A stretch of 64,000 nt of DNA. Origin: Leptobrachium leishanense. Taxonomy: Eukaryota > Chordata > Amphibia > Anura > Megophryidae. The stretch is taken from NCBI GenBank assembly GCA_009667805.1, contig CM019063.1, positions 53,490,881-53,554,880 on the forward strand. Reading direction: 5' to 3'. Below the pieces are notes generated by a model. The model was not told the origin of the DNA and did no database searches. It worked only from the letters and a program-made list of their open reading frames with translations. Shown here piece after piece: positions 44,148 to 55,729 of the stretch. The stretch's first letter is position 1, and each line of letters starts with the position of its first letter. The translations under genes were made by a program, and so were the position numbers.

Positions 44148-45049
44148 CAGGGTAATTCAAAGAGCTCCGAATTGCTGGAGAAAGGTAACCAAATGCTGAA
44201 AATCAGCGTTCGGTTACCTTTCTTGGCCATTCGGCTATCCAGAGAGCAGGCAATTCGCCAAATCTTGGCGAATTGCCTGAACATACGGTGCCTGTTCGGT
44301 GCCTGTTCGAGGGCAATGAAATCCCCATTAAAAAGCACTGCTTCGGCTATTCAGAGAACACAAACCAGCAGTGAAAGGTTCCCGAAATGTCCTGCCATTC
44401 GGTGGTTTAATTCGGCAGATTTATTCAGGAGAATCCCATAGACTTTAATGTTAAAAATATTCCCGTTTTAATTCAATATCTAATAAACCGTTCATTATAA
44501 AATTCTGCAGTAAAAAGTCTCTTTATTTATAGATTTTTTAGGATATTTTAAGCATTTTTCTGGATTATTTTTTTTCTCAAAAAGTCAGATTTTTATTTTT
44601 TTTATGTTTACTTCTTTTTTCTGTAACAGCCCTCTTTATTATCATTCCCTGGACCTCCTGTGTAAATTTCAGACATTTTCATTCAGTAGTTTCTTTACAA
44701 ACAGCGTTTCACTTTCAAACATTCATGCAAACTGTTTTCCTAATTTATTCACTGCCTCTTCTGGTCTCGTTTTTTTCCGGTGGCTGCGATCGGCTCCTGC
44801 TCGGGTTTTTCCGTGGTTTTGTCGGGTTAATCCAGATGTTTTTGCGGGTTTTCGGTGTGCATTCGGGGGGTTTTGCGGTTAATTTTCGGCGGGTTTGCGG
44901 CGGCCTTTCCCTGCAATTCGGGGACCCTGTGGTGCTTGCTGAATACACTGCAGGGTCACCGAAATGGGATCGGCAAAAGGAACCGAATTGAAGAGAACGA
45001 AAAGTCACCGAACGTGCGGTGACGTTTCCATTCTCTTTGAATTACCCTG
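44148..45049 (+). mobile_element. CAGGGTTATTC element B5
   Basis: 902 bp, ends CAGGGTAATTCAAAGAGCTC and TTCTCTTTGAATTACCCTG, with TAT at 44145-44147 and 45050-45052. The matched change in both termini (GGTAATTC and GAATTACC) keeps the ends complementary. Otherwise the same hairpin order as B3 and B4. Confidence 0.9.
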
Positions 45050-45052
45050 TAT

Positions 45053-45390
45053 GTGTTTTATAATGTGTTTTTTGCAATGCACAAGTAATCCAGTCACAGC
45101 ATGTGGTAGAGTCCCTTTAAATATTTTACGAACCCATTCTCTTCTCAATCATTCAAAAACAAAAAGCAGTTTGTTTTGCTAACGTTCCATATTTATTAAA
45201 GATTGCACGTGTTATTCCTCTGCTCATCTTCACGATAAATAGTATCATTTTATTTATTTTTCTATGCTGCATAAAGTGATACTGCATTGGACATTTCCAC
45301 GAGAATAACTGACACCTCTAACTTCTTTAGATTTTTGGCAGAAAAAAAATAATTTGTTCCCCGACTTCTCGTCTATCCTGCCAGTTAATC
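45053..45390. other. No recognisable feature
   Basis: AT-rich spacer between B5 and the CR1 tail; nothing identified. Confidence 0.3.
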
Positions 45391-45735
45391 ATAGAAACAT
45401 AGAAACATAGAAAAATGTCGGCAGATAAGAACCTTTCGGCCCATCTAGTCTGCCCAATTACATGGATACTTAACCTGGATTTATCTTTTGTTTAGGATAG
45501 CCTTATGCCTATCCCATGCCTGCTTAAATTCAATTACTGTTTTGGCCTCTACCACTTCTACTGGAAGACTGTTCCATGTATCCACCACCCTCTCAGTAAA
45601 ATAATGCTTCCTGATGTTACTTTTAAACCTTTGCCCCTCTAATCTAAGACTATGTCCTCTTGTTTTGCTATTTTGTTTCCTTTTAAATGTGCTTATAGCT
45701 TTTATCTCTAAATTGTCTTATCTCCACCAACAATG
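45391..45735 (-). pseudogene. CR1-clade LINE 3' end
   Basis: The minus strand gives an open C-terminus: NKTRGHSLRLEGQRFKSNI, RKHYFTERVVDTWNSLPVEV, VEAKTVIEFKQAWDRHKAIL, NKR and stop. TRGHSLxL and RVVxxWNxLPxEVVxA are CR1 reverse-transcriptase signatures. The 3' UTR contains GGCAGACTAGATGGGCCGAA and ends in CTATGTTTCTATGTTTCTA, the CR1-type terminal microsatellite. 5'-truncated, but with no stop in the last 60 or so codons, so fairly young. Confidence 0.85.
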
Positions 45736-45846
45736 TGTTTAAAATCTTTCATCTATTTTTACAACGTTTTAATTACGTTAGTGACTGGAGACAGAGCGGC
45801 TCGATCTTTGTTGACGGCCACATTTGCCACATCTATATTTTGCATA

Positions 45847-46602
45847 CAGGTTTATTCAAAGAGAATCTAAAAGTCACTGCACGTTGGTAACTTTTCGTTC
45901 TCTTCAGTTCGGTGCGATTTGGCGATCCCATTTCGGCGACCCTGCGGTGTATTCAGCAAGCACCACAGGGCTGTCGTAGTGCAGGGAAAAGCCGCCGCAA
46001 ACCTGCTGAACACTCACCGCAAAACCCGGGCGAATGCACACCGAAACCGGCAAAAACATCTGGATTAACCCCCCGTCGAACACGCTGGAGATACCCGAGC
46101 AGGAGATGATCAGAGCGCAGAGCGGCCGCCGGAAAAAACCCGACACCGCAGACGAATGGAGTGAAAACAAAAACCAGTACCCTTGAATGTTTGAAAAGGG
46201 AAACGCTGTTTTCAAACAAACTACTGAACGAAAATGCCTGAAATTTACATATAAGATCCTATGAATGATAATAAAAAAAGGCTGTTACAGAAAAAATAAA
46301 AAAAATAAAAAAAAACAAATTTAAAAAAAATCGGAAAAAAGTTTTATGAAAAAAAAATTCGGAAGAATGCTTAAAATATCCTAAACAATCTATAAATAAG
46401 GAGACTTTTTACTGCAGAATATTATAATCAACGGTTTTTTAGATATTGAATTAAAACGGGAGTATTTTTAACATTGAAGCCTATGAGATTGGCCTGAATA
46501 AACCTGCCGCATGAACCATCGAATGGCAAGGCAATTCGGCAACTTTCACTGCTGGTTTGTGTTCTCTGAATAGCCGAAGCATTGCTTCTCTATGGGGATT
46601 TC
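45847..46602 (-). mobile_element. CAGGGTTATTC element B6, one end lost
   Basis: Starts CAGGTTTATTCAAAGAGAAT. Contains AAAAGTCACTGCACG, TGTATTCAGCAAGCACCACA, AAAAAGGCTGTTACAG, TTGAAGCCTATGAGATTGGC and GAATAGCCGAAGC, and stops at CTCTATGGGGATTTCA, missing about 150 bases of the far end. Confidence 0.75.
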
Positions 46603-46808
46603 ATGATGACATCAAAAATAAGGGTCAACCAGTCTTTTTTCACTATTTACATTGTATTCTTTATTTTGGCTGCACAAAATTAGAGTCAACGTATGGGAAG
46701 AATAAAAGTGAACCTGCAGGAGATACCACTCAACTTACAATAACAAGGTGGCCATTGTTGTTTGAATGAGAGATGCAAATAATAACTAACATTACACTAA
46801 CAGGGGCT
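46603..46808. other. No recognisable feature
   Basis: Short AT-rich spacer. Confidence 0.3.
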
Positions 46809-47280
46809 TTTATGAAGTTACATTGGAAATCTGTAGACACCAATATGGAGTAGGTCCGTACCGTTTTGCAGCTATAACAGCTTCCATTCTTCTGGGAAGA
46901 CTTTCCAAAAGATTTTGGGTTGATTCATTGGGAATTGTTGCCCGTTCATCCAGTAGAGTATTTGTGAGGTCAGGCAGTGATGTTGGGTGGGAAGGCCTGG
47001 TACACAATCTACGTTGCAGTTCATCCCAAAGGTGTTGGATGGGATTGATGTCAGGGCTCCGTGTGGCCAGTCAAGTTCTTCCACACCAAACTCACCCCGC
47101 CATGTTTATGGACCTTGCTTTGTGCATTGGGACACAGTCATTCTGGAAGAGAAAAGGAGCTCTGCACAACCACCCATTCTGTACATAAATGTCTGTAAAT
47201 GCAGGCTGCAGGGCTAGGTGTGCAATTTTACATACCTGTGGCAAAGGGTCTGATTGAAACACCTGAATTCAAATCATTAA
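46809..47280 (-). pseudogene. Second Tc1-family transposase relic, C-terminal part
   Basis: The minus strand at 46810-47007 reads CTRPSHPTSLPDLTNTLLDE, STQNLLESLPRRMEAVIAAK and GPTPYW, the C-terminal block of Tc1 transposases of the type ending LxESLPRRMExVIxAKGGxT. A second frame supplies VEELDWPHGALTSIPSNTF, a mutated SPDxNPIE region, so the catalytic Glu motif is destroyed by substitution and frameshift. TIRs are not evident. Different subfamily from the 25-kb Tc1. Confidence 0.75.
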
Positions 47281-47283
47281 AAA

Positions 47284-48094
47284 GGGATAATTTAGAGACC
47301 CCCGAAATTTCAGCAAAACTTCAGCTGAACCCTGATGATCGACCCACCAAATGCAATTGCTGACCATCGAACAGACCGCCGAACGCCGCCAAAAACAGCC
47401 GACGATCCGGCAAACGCCGCCGAACTGACTGCAGCACACTGCCAAAGACAGCCAACAACCTGCCAAACTGACCAACACACGCCACAGTCGATCTGCCGAA
47501 CTGACCGACGCAGGCTTCTGAAAATAGCTGATTAGCCACTAAACGTCACCACACTGGTAAAAAAAAGAAAAAATACGGAAATCTGGTATGTTAAAAAGGT
47601 GCATAAAACAATAAAAAATGCATGGTAATTATAAAAAAGGTGCTATAAAATAATGATCTGTTACAGAATTTAAAAAAAAGCCATAAAAACATGGGAACCA
47701 AATATGTTGCCTGAAAATCCAGAACAGAACCTAAAAATGAAAAAATTTAAAAAAAATTTTTTTCTGAAACTGAAAAGAATAAACGGTTGAATAAAAAATG
47801 TATAAAAAGGGTAATATTTTTTTACATTGAATCCTATGGGATTGGCCTATTTAAACCTGTCAAACTGAAACACCGAATATCAGGGCATTTCACTGACACT
47901 TCGGTGTCTCTGAATAGATTAGCCATTACTTCTCTATGGGAATTTCACTGCTGCCGAAGATCACCCGTATTTCACTGTCAATTCGCTAGTATTTGGTGAA
48001 TTGACAGCTTTTTGAATAGCCCAACTACCGTGAAATTGCACTTTATGGTGAAATTCAGCCTTTGGTGCAATTCAACTTATATTGAATAACCCTT
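47284..48094 (-). mobile_element. E-type element E5
   Basis: Diverged left end GGGATAATTTAGAGACC, right end ATATTGAATAACCC. Contains CGACCCACCAAATGC, repeated CGCCGAAC/GACGATCC words, TTGAATCCTATGGGATTGGC, GTATTTGGTGAATTGACAG and TGAATAGATTAGCCATT. Probably an old copy. Confidence 0.6.
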
Positions 48095-48700
48095 TCAGAG
48101 CTGGGCTCCAATACGTTTGTCCATATAACATATGTTTTAATTCCAAAATTCAAATAACATAAACATCTCAAGTTATTTCATGCATGCCGACGCGTTATTT
48201 CATTAAATGTACATTTGTTTTATTAGTGGTGCCATTATAAGGCACATACACATCTATCGCTTTAATGCATGTTCCATATTGAGGGATTCTTCTCATTTCT
48301 TTCTGGAATTCAGGCAGTGACAGCGAGTTATCGTCTATGCAGGTGTCAATTTCCAATGCCATCTGCGCTAGAGAGTTTTATTTAAAGTTTAAATTGCCGA
48401 AGCAGACTTGCATGATATTTCTCATTTCAAATTCCAAATGAAAAAAGGGCTTCTGCCAACTTCAGCGAAGGATGAAACCACAATCCCGTCGTATGTAGTG
48501 GCTAATGCAAAGACTGCCAACTCTAGGTTTCAGCTCTGCTCTGTAAGTGAAATCGAGGTCAATATTTCAAAAAATGCTTTGAATGTGTGAGTTCTATTAG
48601 AAGATACAAATGGAAACCATTTTTTAATTTTTATTTTTATATTTTTCCAGTCTTGGAGACTTATGTTCTAGTTAATGGGCCATTCCTACCAAAAATTCTA
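48095..48700. other. No recognisable feature
   Basis: AT-rich, no convincing open frame. The phrase AATGGGCCATTCCTACCAAA at 48676 is a diverged form of repeat L. Confidence 0.3.
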
Positions 48701-49345
48701 ATATCTTATATCTATGTGTCAGGACAAAACCAAATGACACACCGACCAGTCAGTTCCCTCAAAAATCTAGGTATGTCTTTAGACCCAAATCTATCCTTTG
48801 GCCCCACGTCGAAAAACTCTCATCTAAACTTTACCCAAAACTAGGTGCCCTGTACAGAAACAAATCCTGCCTAAGCCCCGCGGTAAGAAAGCAGATTGTA
48901 CAACAAATGCTTATACCGGCTATTGAATCCGGAGATGTAGCTTATGCAGCCGCCCCACAAATGCACCTTCATAAACTTACTAAATTGTATAACTCAATCT
49001 TCCGCTTTGTGCTACAATGTAACTACATGACCAACCATTGTGACATGATAAAAGAGCTAAACTGGCCATCTCTGGAATCTAGACGCATCCTTCACCTTTC
49101 CAACCTGGTCTTTAAGAGCTCTTCTGGGAAGCTACCACCCTACCTGAATAGACTGCTTCCCCCAGCAGTTGCCTCATGCTATAACGTCCAATCCAGGACC
49201 TGCACGTGCAATACCACAATACAAAAAGAAAGTTGCTCGATCTTCATTTTCCTACAGTGCACCGCAATTATGGAATAACCTCCCAGACACCATCAAATCT
49301 TCCCCCAGTCTAAAGTCCCTTAAGAGCTCCCTATTAACATACCTT
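48701..49345 (+). pseudogene. LINE K fragment, 3' part of ORF2
   Basis: Translation SLKNLGMSLDPNLSFGPTSK, MLIPAIESGDVAYAAAPQMH, LHKLTKLYNSIFRFVLQCNY, ELNWPSLESRRILHLSNLVF, SSSGKLPPYLNRLLPPAVAS, then in a shifted frame APQLWNNLPDTIKSSPSLKS. Same protein as the minus-strand copy at 53.8-54.5 kb. CR1/Rex1-like by WNxLP and overall layout. Frameshifted. Its 3' repeat has expanded into the adjoining minisatellite. Confidence 0.8.
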
Positions 49346-51052
49346 GATACAGAACGTGCCTGTAAACATGTAACACAGTGACTATATACAGAATGCATCT
49401 GTAAACATGTAACACAGTGACTATATACAGAATGCACCTGTAAACATGTAACACAGTGACTATATACAGAATGCGCCTGTAAACATGTAACATAGTGACT
49501 ATATACAGAATGTGCCTGAAAACATGTAACATAGTGACTATATACAGAATACGCCTGTACACATGTAACATAGTGACTATATACAGACTATATACATGCA
49601 ATACTACCATACAAAAAGACAGTGGCTCGATCCTCATTTTCTACAGTGCAACGCAATTAGGGAATAACCTCCCAGACACCACCAAATCTTCCCCCAGTCT
49701 AAAGTCCCTTAACAGATCTCTATTGACATACCACGATGCAGAATGCGCCTGTAAACATGTAACATAGTGACTATATACAGAATACACCTGTAAACATGTA
49801 ACATAGTGACTATATACAGAATGCACCTGTAAACATTGAACATAGTGACTATATACAGAATGCACCTGTAAACATGTAACACAGTGACTATATACAGAAT
49901 GCACCTGTAAACATGTAACACAGTGACTATATACAGAATGCGCCGGTAAACATATAACATAGTGACTATATACAGAATGGCCTGTAAACATATAACACAG
50001 TGACTATATACAGAATGCGCCTGTAAACATGTAACATAGTGACTATATACAGAATGCGCCTGTAAACATGTAACATAGTGACTATATACAGAATGCACCT
50101 GTAAACATATAACATAGTGACTATATACAGAATGTGCCTGTAAACATGTAACATAGTGACTATATACAGAATGCGCCTGTAAACATGTAACAGTGACTAT
50201 ATACAGAATGCGCCTGTAAACATATACATAGTGACTATATACAGAATGCGCCTGTAAACATGTAACATAGTGACTATATACAGAATGCACCTGTAAACAT
50301 ATAACATAGTGACTATAATACAGAATGTGCCTGTAAACATGTAACATAGTGACTATATACAGAATGCGCCTGTAAACATGTAACAGTGACTATATACAGA
50401 ATGCGCCTGTAAACATATAACATAGTGACTATATACAGAATGCACCTGTAAACATATAACATGTGACTATATACAGAATATGCCTGAAAACATGTAACAT
50501 AGTGACTATATAGATAATATGCGTGTAAACATGTAACATAGTGACTATATACAGAATGCACCTGTAAACATGTAACAGTGACTATATACAGAATGCACCT
50601 GTAAACATGTAACATAGTGACTATATACAGAATGCACCTGTAAACATGTAACATAGTGACTATATACAGAATGCACCTGTAAACATGTAACATAGTGACT
50701 ATATACAGAATGCACCTGTAAACATGTAACATAGTGACTATATACAGAATGCACCTGTAAATATGTAACACAGTGACTATATACAGAATGTGCCTGTAAA
50801 CATGTAACATAGTGACTATATACAGAATGCACCTCTAAACATGTATCATAGTGACTATATACAGAATGCACCTGTAAACATGTAACATAGTGACTATATA
50901 CAGAATGCACCTGTAAACATGTAACATAGTGACTATATACAGAATGCACCTGTAAACATGTAACATAGTGACTATATACAGAATGCACCTGTAATATGTA
51001 ACACAGTGACTATATACAGAATGTGCCTGTAAACATGTAACATAGTGACTAT
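49346..51052 (+). repeat. 39-bp minisatellite derived from LINE K 3' region
   Basis: About 40 units of GTAAACATGTAACATAGTGA, CTATATACAGAATGCACCT, with 39-base phase and variants (ATGCGCCT, ATGTGCCT, a few deletions such as TAACAGTGAC). At 49590-49740 the array is interrupted by a second copy of the LINE K C-terminal coding sequence (CAGTGGCTCGATCCTC, TCCCCCAGTCTAAAGTCCC). Two ancestral units occur at 53770-53835 in the other LINE K copy. Confidence 0.95.
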
Positions 51053-52192
51053 CAGGGTTATTCAAAGAGAATAGAAAAGTCACTGCACGCCACTAACATC
51101 TGGATTTAGGCTAGGGTCAGACTGAGGCAGTGCGAACGCGCGTGCAGCCGCACATAATCACGGCCGTGCTAGCAGCAGATGCCGGCCAATGACGGCCAAT
51201 ATACGAAGTACGGTCGCACAAAAGTGCGGCCGCGCAACGCAAGCGGCAAACAAACGCATTTTTTCGAGAACGTGAAACCACTAGTACTGACGTACAGAGT
51301 GCGCTGCGTCCGCTAGCGGCGTGTGTGCGTGATTAGGAGACGTCAGACGCTGGTAATGTCCGGCCAACATAACGTCCAGACGCAAAAAGGGTTTTATTGA
51401 TGATCCGTACAAAATCACGGATGAAACTGCGCATCGTATGACCGCTATTGCGTATTCCGTGAAAAAATACGTCCATTCGTTCAACGCACTTTTTCACGGA
51501 CAACGTGAAAAATGCGTTAGTCTGACCCTAGCCTAACCCGCCAAAGACGCCGGAGAATCATGAGCAGGAGCCAATCACAGCGCAGAGCAGTCGCCGGAAA
51601 ATCCCGACACCGCAGACGAAGGAGGTGAAGAAAAAACAAAACAGTACGCTTGAATGTTTGAAAAGTGAAACACTGTTTGCAAACAAACTCCTGAGCGAAA
51701 ATGTCTGAAATTTACACATAAGATCCAATGAATGATAATAAAAAGTGCTGTTACAGAAAAAAGAAAAAACTATTTAAAAAAAAGCGGAAAAAAATGTTTG
51801 CAAAAAAATCCCAAAAAATGACTAAACGGTCCTAAAAAAATCTAAAAATAAAAAGACTCTTTACTGCAGAATATTATAATGAACGGTTTATTAGATATTG
51901 AAATAAAATGGGAATATTTTTAACATTGAAGCCTATGAGATTCGCCTGAATAAACCTGCCAAATTAAACCACCGAATGGCAGGTCAATTCGGCACCTTTT
52001 CACTGCTGGTTTTGTTCTCTATGGGAATTTCACTGCCTTGAACAAGCACCGAACACACACCGTATGTGCAGCCAATTCGACAGGATTAGCCGAATTGCCT
52101 GCTCTCTGAATAGCTGAATGGCGAGCTAAGGTAACCAAACGCTGAATTTCAGCATTCGGTTACCTTTCTGCAGCCATTCGGATCTCGGAACT
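51053..52192 (-). mobile_element. CAGGGTTATTC element B7, interrupted by C3
   Basis: Inserted in the end of the 39-bp array (GTGACTAT then CAGGGTTATTCAAAGAG). Without C3 it is about 710 bp: GAAAAGTCACTGCACG, CATCTGGATT, C3, TAACCCGCC, AAAAAGTGCTGTTACAG, TTGAAGCCTATGAGATTCGC, GGTAACCAAACGCTG. The far terminus is lost after CAGCCATTCGGATCTC. Confidence 0.8.
51109..51533. mobile_element. Harbinger-like MITE C3 inside B7
   Basis: 425 bp, ends GGCTAGGGTCAGACT and AGTCTGACCCTAGCC, flanked by TTA (51106-51108) and TAA (51534-51536). Uninterrupted B copies read CATCTGGATTAACCC at this point, so the site had TAA. Same ACGTCCG/CGGACGT interior as C1 and C2. Confidence 0.8.
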
Positions 52193-52436
52193 GGTTTTGT
52201 TTTTCCTTAACAGACCTTTTTATTATCATTCATAGAACCTTATATGTTAATTACAGACTTTTTCGTCTGGTACATTTTTTGCAAACAAAGTTTCAATTTT
52301 GAAAGTTTCATTTTGTTTTATTACCCCGTTCATCGGCTTGTCGGCTATTTCCGGCGGCTAGTTGAAGCTGTGTTCGGTGGATCGTTGGCTTTTTTGGATG
52401 TTTTCATCGGAATTGTGGTGGATTGTCATGTACTAT
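52193..52436 (+). mobile_element. E-family internal fragment
   Basis: Contains CCTTAACAGACCTTTTTATT, ATCATTCATAGAACC, TTTTGCAAACAAAGTTTCAA and TTCCGGCGGCTAG, in E/B core order, but neither terminus. It joins B7 on the left and an F end on the right. Confidence 0.5.
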
Positions 52437-52655
52437 GGATGGGGCGAACACCCCTATGTTCGGTTCATATTCGAACACCCGAACGGCCAAAAAGTTCCAA
52501 TTCGAACTCGAACGTAATGCAAGTCAATGGGGTCGAACTTCCAAAAATGAAAGTGCCCTCCAAGAGGGCATATATGCAAGTTATTGGCCATAAAAGGTGT
52601 ATGGGGGTCTAGGTACTGCCCTGGGGGACAGTAAACAATGGAAATTTTATTTTAT
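52437..52655 (-). mobile_element. hAT-type F terminus, truncated copy F3
   Basis: GCGAACACCCCTATGTTCGG, TTCCAATTCGAACTCGAACG, AGTCAATGGGGTCGAAC, GTGCCCTCCAAGAGGGCATA and TGTATGGGGGTCTAGG are the inverted 3' segment of F1/F2. The CTCATCCCTA end itself is degenerate. Only about 210 bases. Confidence 0.65.
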
Positions 52656-52659
52656 TTTT

Positions 52660-53120
52660 TTAACCCTTTCACTGCTGAGTGCTGAGCCATTTCAACGCTA
52701 TGCGCTGAGCTCATTTGTAACGTTTTGCTCATGTTTAAATGCAATTTGAAGCCATGGGAAATGTTTGAACAACAATCAGTGGGAAATGTTTGACCAACAA
52801 GGAGTGGGAAATGTTTGACCAACAATGAGTGGGAAATGTTTGACCAACAATGAGTGGGAAATGTTTGACGAACAAGGAGTGGGAAATGTTTGACCAACAA
52901 TGAGTGGGAAATGTTTGACGAACAAGGAGTGGGAAATGTTTGACCAACAAGGAGTGGGAAATGTTTGAATCTACTGAGCCCACTAAAAAAAAGGATATAT
53001 AATTTGTCTGGATCCTGCAATAAAAGTTGGCTTCAAATGAAATTTAAACATGATGAGTGAAAAAACGTAAAAATGAACTCAGCACACGAGAGTGAAATGG
53101 CTCATCAGCGAAAGGGTTAA
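52660..53120 (-). mobile_element. Short piggyBac-type element A8 with internal minisatellite
   Basis: TTAA at 52660-52663 and 53117-53120, ends CCCTTTCACTGCTGAG and CATCAGCGAAAGGG, matching the A-family right terminus at both ends. Subterminal TGCGCTGAGCTCATTTG is mirrored by AAATGAACTCAGCAC, and GTTTAAATGCAATTTGAAGC by TTCAAATGAAATTTAAAC. The centre is a tandem repeat. A separate, simpler member of the family. Confidence 0.8.
52756..52975. repeat. 25-bp minisatellite inside A8
   Basis: Nine units of GGGAAATGTTTGACCAACAA plus GGAGT or TGAGT, phase 25 (52756, 52781 and so on). Confined within the transposon, between its two inverted halves. Confidence 0.9.
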
Positions 53121-53574
53121 ACTGGAGCTATAAACCCCTGTGCCACATAAACCCTTATTCTGAACACTTGTTTTATTTTTCTGATATTCACTAAGCAGTG
53201 GGTTGTAGAGAGTCTCGTATAAATATTAAAATTTATGACAAGCGGTTATGGGAAACTTCAAGGGCAGTCGACGGAGATATTGAAGAACGTCAAAGCGTAT
53301 GATAAACGCGCAGCGATTCAAAGCGTATAATTTAATATAATTTGAGATTTGATAAAAGCTTGCATTTTATCGCAGAAATATATCATGTTATAAAATCGAT
53401 AAATAAATTTACTTTTAAACAAATCAATTCAATAAAATGTGCTCTGATTTTAAGAATAGGCAACACAATATTCAGTAAATATTTTTCTACAGCAACATCC
53501 AATCAGATGGGAAAATGGACAAAGAGGTCGCGTGGCTGAAAAAACATGTTAGAATAAGGGATAATTCATGAAGT
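53121..53574. other. No recognisable feature
   Basis: AT-rich single-copy-looking sequence; no repeat partner or domain. Confidence 0.3.
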
Positions 53575-54831
53575 ATTTATTTTATTTTATTTATTTATTT
53601 ATAAAAATTTTACCAGGAAGGATACATTGAGATTTCTCTCATTTTCAAGTATGTCCTGGGTTCAAGAAACATTGAATTGTTACAGAAATACAAAGTAATA
53701 CAGTGCAAGATATTAAAAAGAAATTGCACAAATATACAGATTAACAGAAAATAAATATATTCACTATGTTACATGTTTACAGGTGCATTCTGTATATAGT
53801 CATTATGTTACATGTTTACAGGTGCATTCTGTACTGAGGTATGTTAATAGGGAGCTTTTAAGTGACTTTAGACTGGGGGAAGATTTGATGGCGTCTGGGA
53901 GGTTATTCCATAATTGCGGTGCTCTGTAGGAAAATGAGGATTGAGCCACTTTCTTTTTGTATTGTGGTATTGCAAGTAAGGTGCTGGTCCTGGATCTGAG
54001 GTTATAGGATGAGGGAACTGCTGAGGGAAGCAGCTTATTCAGGTAGGGTGGCAACTTCCCAGAAAAGCTCTTAAACACCTTGTTGGAAAGGTGAAGAGTG
54101 CGTCTAGATTCCAGCGATGGCCAGTTTAGTTCTTTTAACATGTGACAATGGTGGGTCATGTAGTTACATTGTAGCGCAAAGCGGCAGAATGAGTTATACA
54201 ATGTAGTAAGTTTATGAAGGTGTGTTTGTGGTGCGGCTGCATACACTACATCTCCGTAATCAATAGCCGGCATAAGCATTTGTTGTACAATCTGCTTTCT
54301 TACCGCGGGGCTCAGGCAGAATTTGTTTCTGTACAGGGCACCTAGTTTGGGGTAAAGTTTAGATGAGAGTTTTTTGATGTGGGGCCAAAGGATAGATTTG
54401 GGTTTAGCCACATGCCTAGATATTTGAGAGCAGTGACTGTAGTCAGCGTGCCATTTGATCTTGTCCCCACACATAGATGGGGTGTTTGTAATTTATGTAA
54501 TTTAGGTTTTCTTCCAAAGAGCATTGTAACAGTTTTGTCAGTATTTAAAAACATTTGTTATCTTTGATCCACTTTTCTACCTCTGTGAATTGTTCTTGCA
54601 GCACGGCCTCCAGCTGTGGGAGATTTGGTTTGCAGGTATAGATTACAGTGTCGTCTGCGTACATGTGTACAGTTGAGGCTTTGCAGACGTTAGGCAGATC
54701 TTTTATGAATATTGTGAATAGCAGGGGGCCAAGTATTGAGCCTTGGGGTACACCACACGTGACTGGGAGGGGGAGGTATTGACTTGTAAGATAACTGTTC
54801 CTTTTGAATACAGACTATATTCCCAAATTTA
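53575..54831 (-). pseudogene. LINE K (CR1/Rex1-like), RT core to 3' tail
   Basis: Read on the minus strand: VPQG-type turn and TIFIKDLPNVCKASTVHMYA, then DDT (the YADD motif, near 54640-54660), EQFTEVEKW, LNTDKTVTMLFGRKPKLHKL, HIKKLSSKLYPKLGALYRNK, ELNWPSLESRRTLHLSNKVF, FSYRAPQLWNNLPDAIKSSP and SLKSLKSSLLTYL. The 3' UTR holds two units of the 39-bp repeat and ends in the CTTCCTGGTAAAATTTTTAT tail near 53600. The long frame 53803-54474 is intact; upstream frames are shifted. 5'-truncated. Confidence 0.85.
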
Positions 54832-55725
54832 AGGGGTTATTCACAGACCACCGAAACATCCCCAAATTCCCCGAACTTGCAGGGAATTCAGCATTAACCA
54901 CAGGGTCCCCAAAGTACAGGGAGAAGCTGCCGAATGGATCCGCAAGTTGAAGAAAAATCTCTGAAAATATGATGAAAATCTGCCGATAACCCTCAGGTAG
55001 GATCCAAAAAATCAGATCGATCTGAAACGGCACAGAAAACCCGCCGAATGTACCCGACAATCAGCCGAATGTGTCCGAAAAAAGCTGACAATCCACTGAA
55101 CACAGTGATGACCAGCCACCAGAAAAAAACGACAAGCCGACAAATAGGGTAAGTTAAAAAAAAATAAACAAACGATTGAAAGTTTCTAAATTTTCAACGC
55201 GGTTTTCAAAAAAACTACTGAACGAAAATGTGTGGAATTTACATAATGAAAAGGTCTGTTGCGGAAAAAAAGAAAAAAACACTTTTTATAAAAAAACAGA
55301 AATAAAATTTTGCCGAAAATATCCCGAAAAATGTCTAAGAGATCCCAAAAAATTCAATAAATAAACAGACTTTTTGCTGCAGATTAAAATAATAGACGGT
55401 TTATTAGATATTGAGTAAAAATGGGAATATTTTTAACATTGAAGCCTATGGGATTCGCCTGATTAAACCTGCCAAATGACACCGAACAGCAGGGCATTTA
55501 GGCAACTTTTCTCTGCTGTTCGGTGTCTGTGAATAGATTAGCCATTGATTCTCTATGGGGGATTTCACTTCCGCCGAACAGGCACCGTACGTGCAGGCAA
55601 TTTGTCAACAATTGGCGAACTGCCTGCTCTCTGAATAGCCTAATGGCCACGAAATGTCACCGTATGGGGAAATTCACTGTTCGTTGACATTTCACGGCCA
55701 GATCGTCTCTCTCTGAATAACCCCT
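54832..55725 (-). mobile_element. E-type multi-hairpin element E2
   Basis: Ends AGGGGTTATTCACAGACC and CTCTCTGAATAACCCCT. Contains CAGCATTAACCACAGGGTCC, GCCGAATG words, GAACGAAAATGTGTGGAATT, TTGAAGCCTATGGGATTCGC, GCAATTTGTCAACAATTGGC and GAATAGATTAGCC. About 894 bp. Non-coding. Confidence 0.75.
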
Positions 55726-55729
55726 ACAG

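Noticed and set aside
49320..51083. Regular array of about 40 repeats that might suggest CRISPR, with frames to 212 codons
   Set aside because: Units are directly abutting with no unique spacers, the context is a LINE in a vertebrate genome, and the frames simply read through the 39-bp unit.
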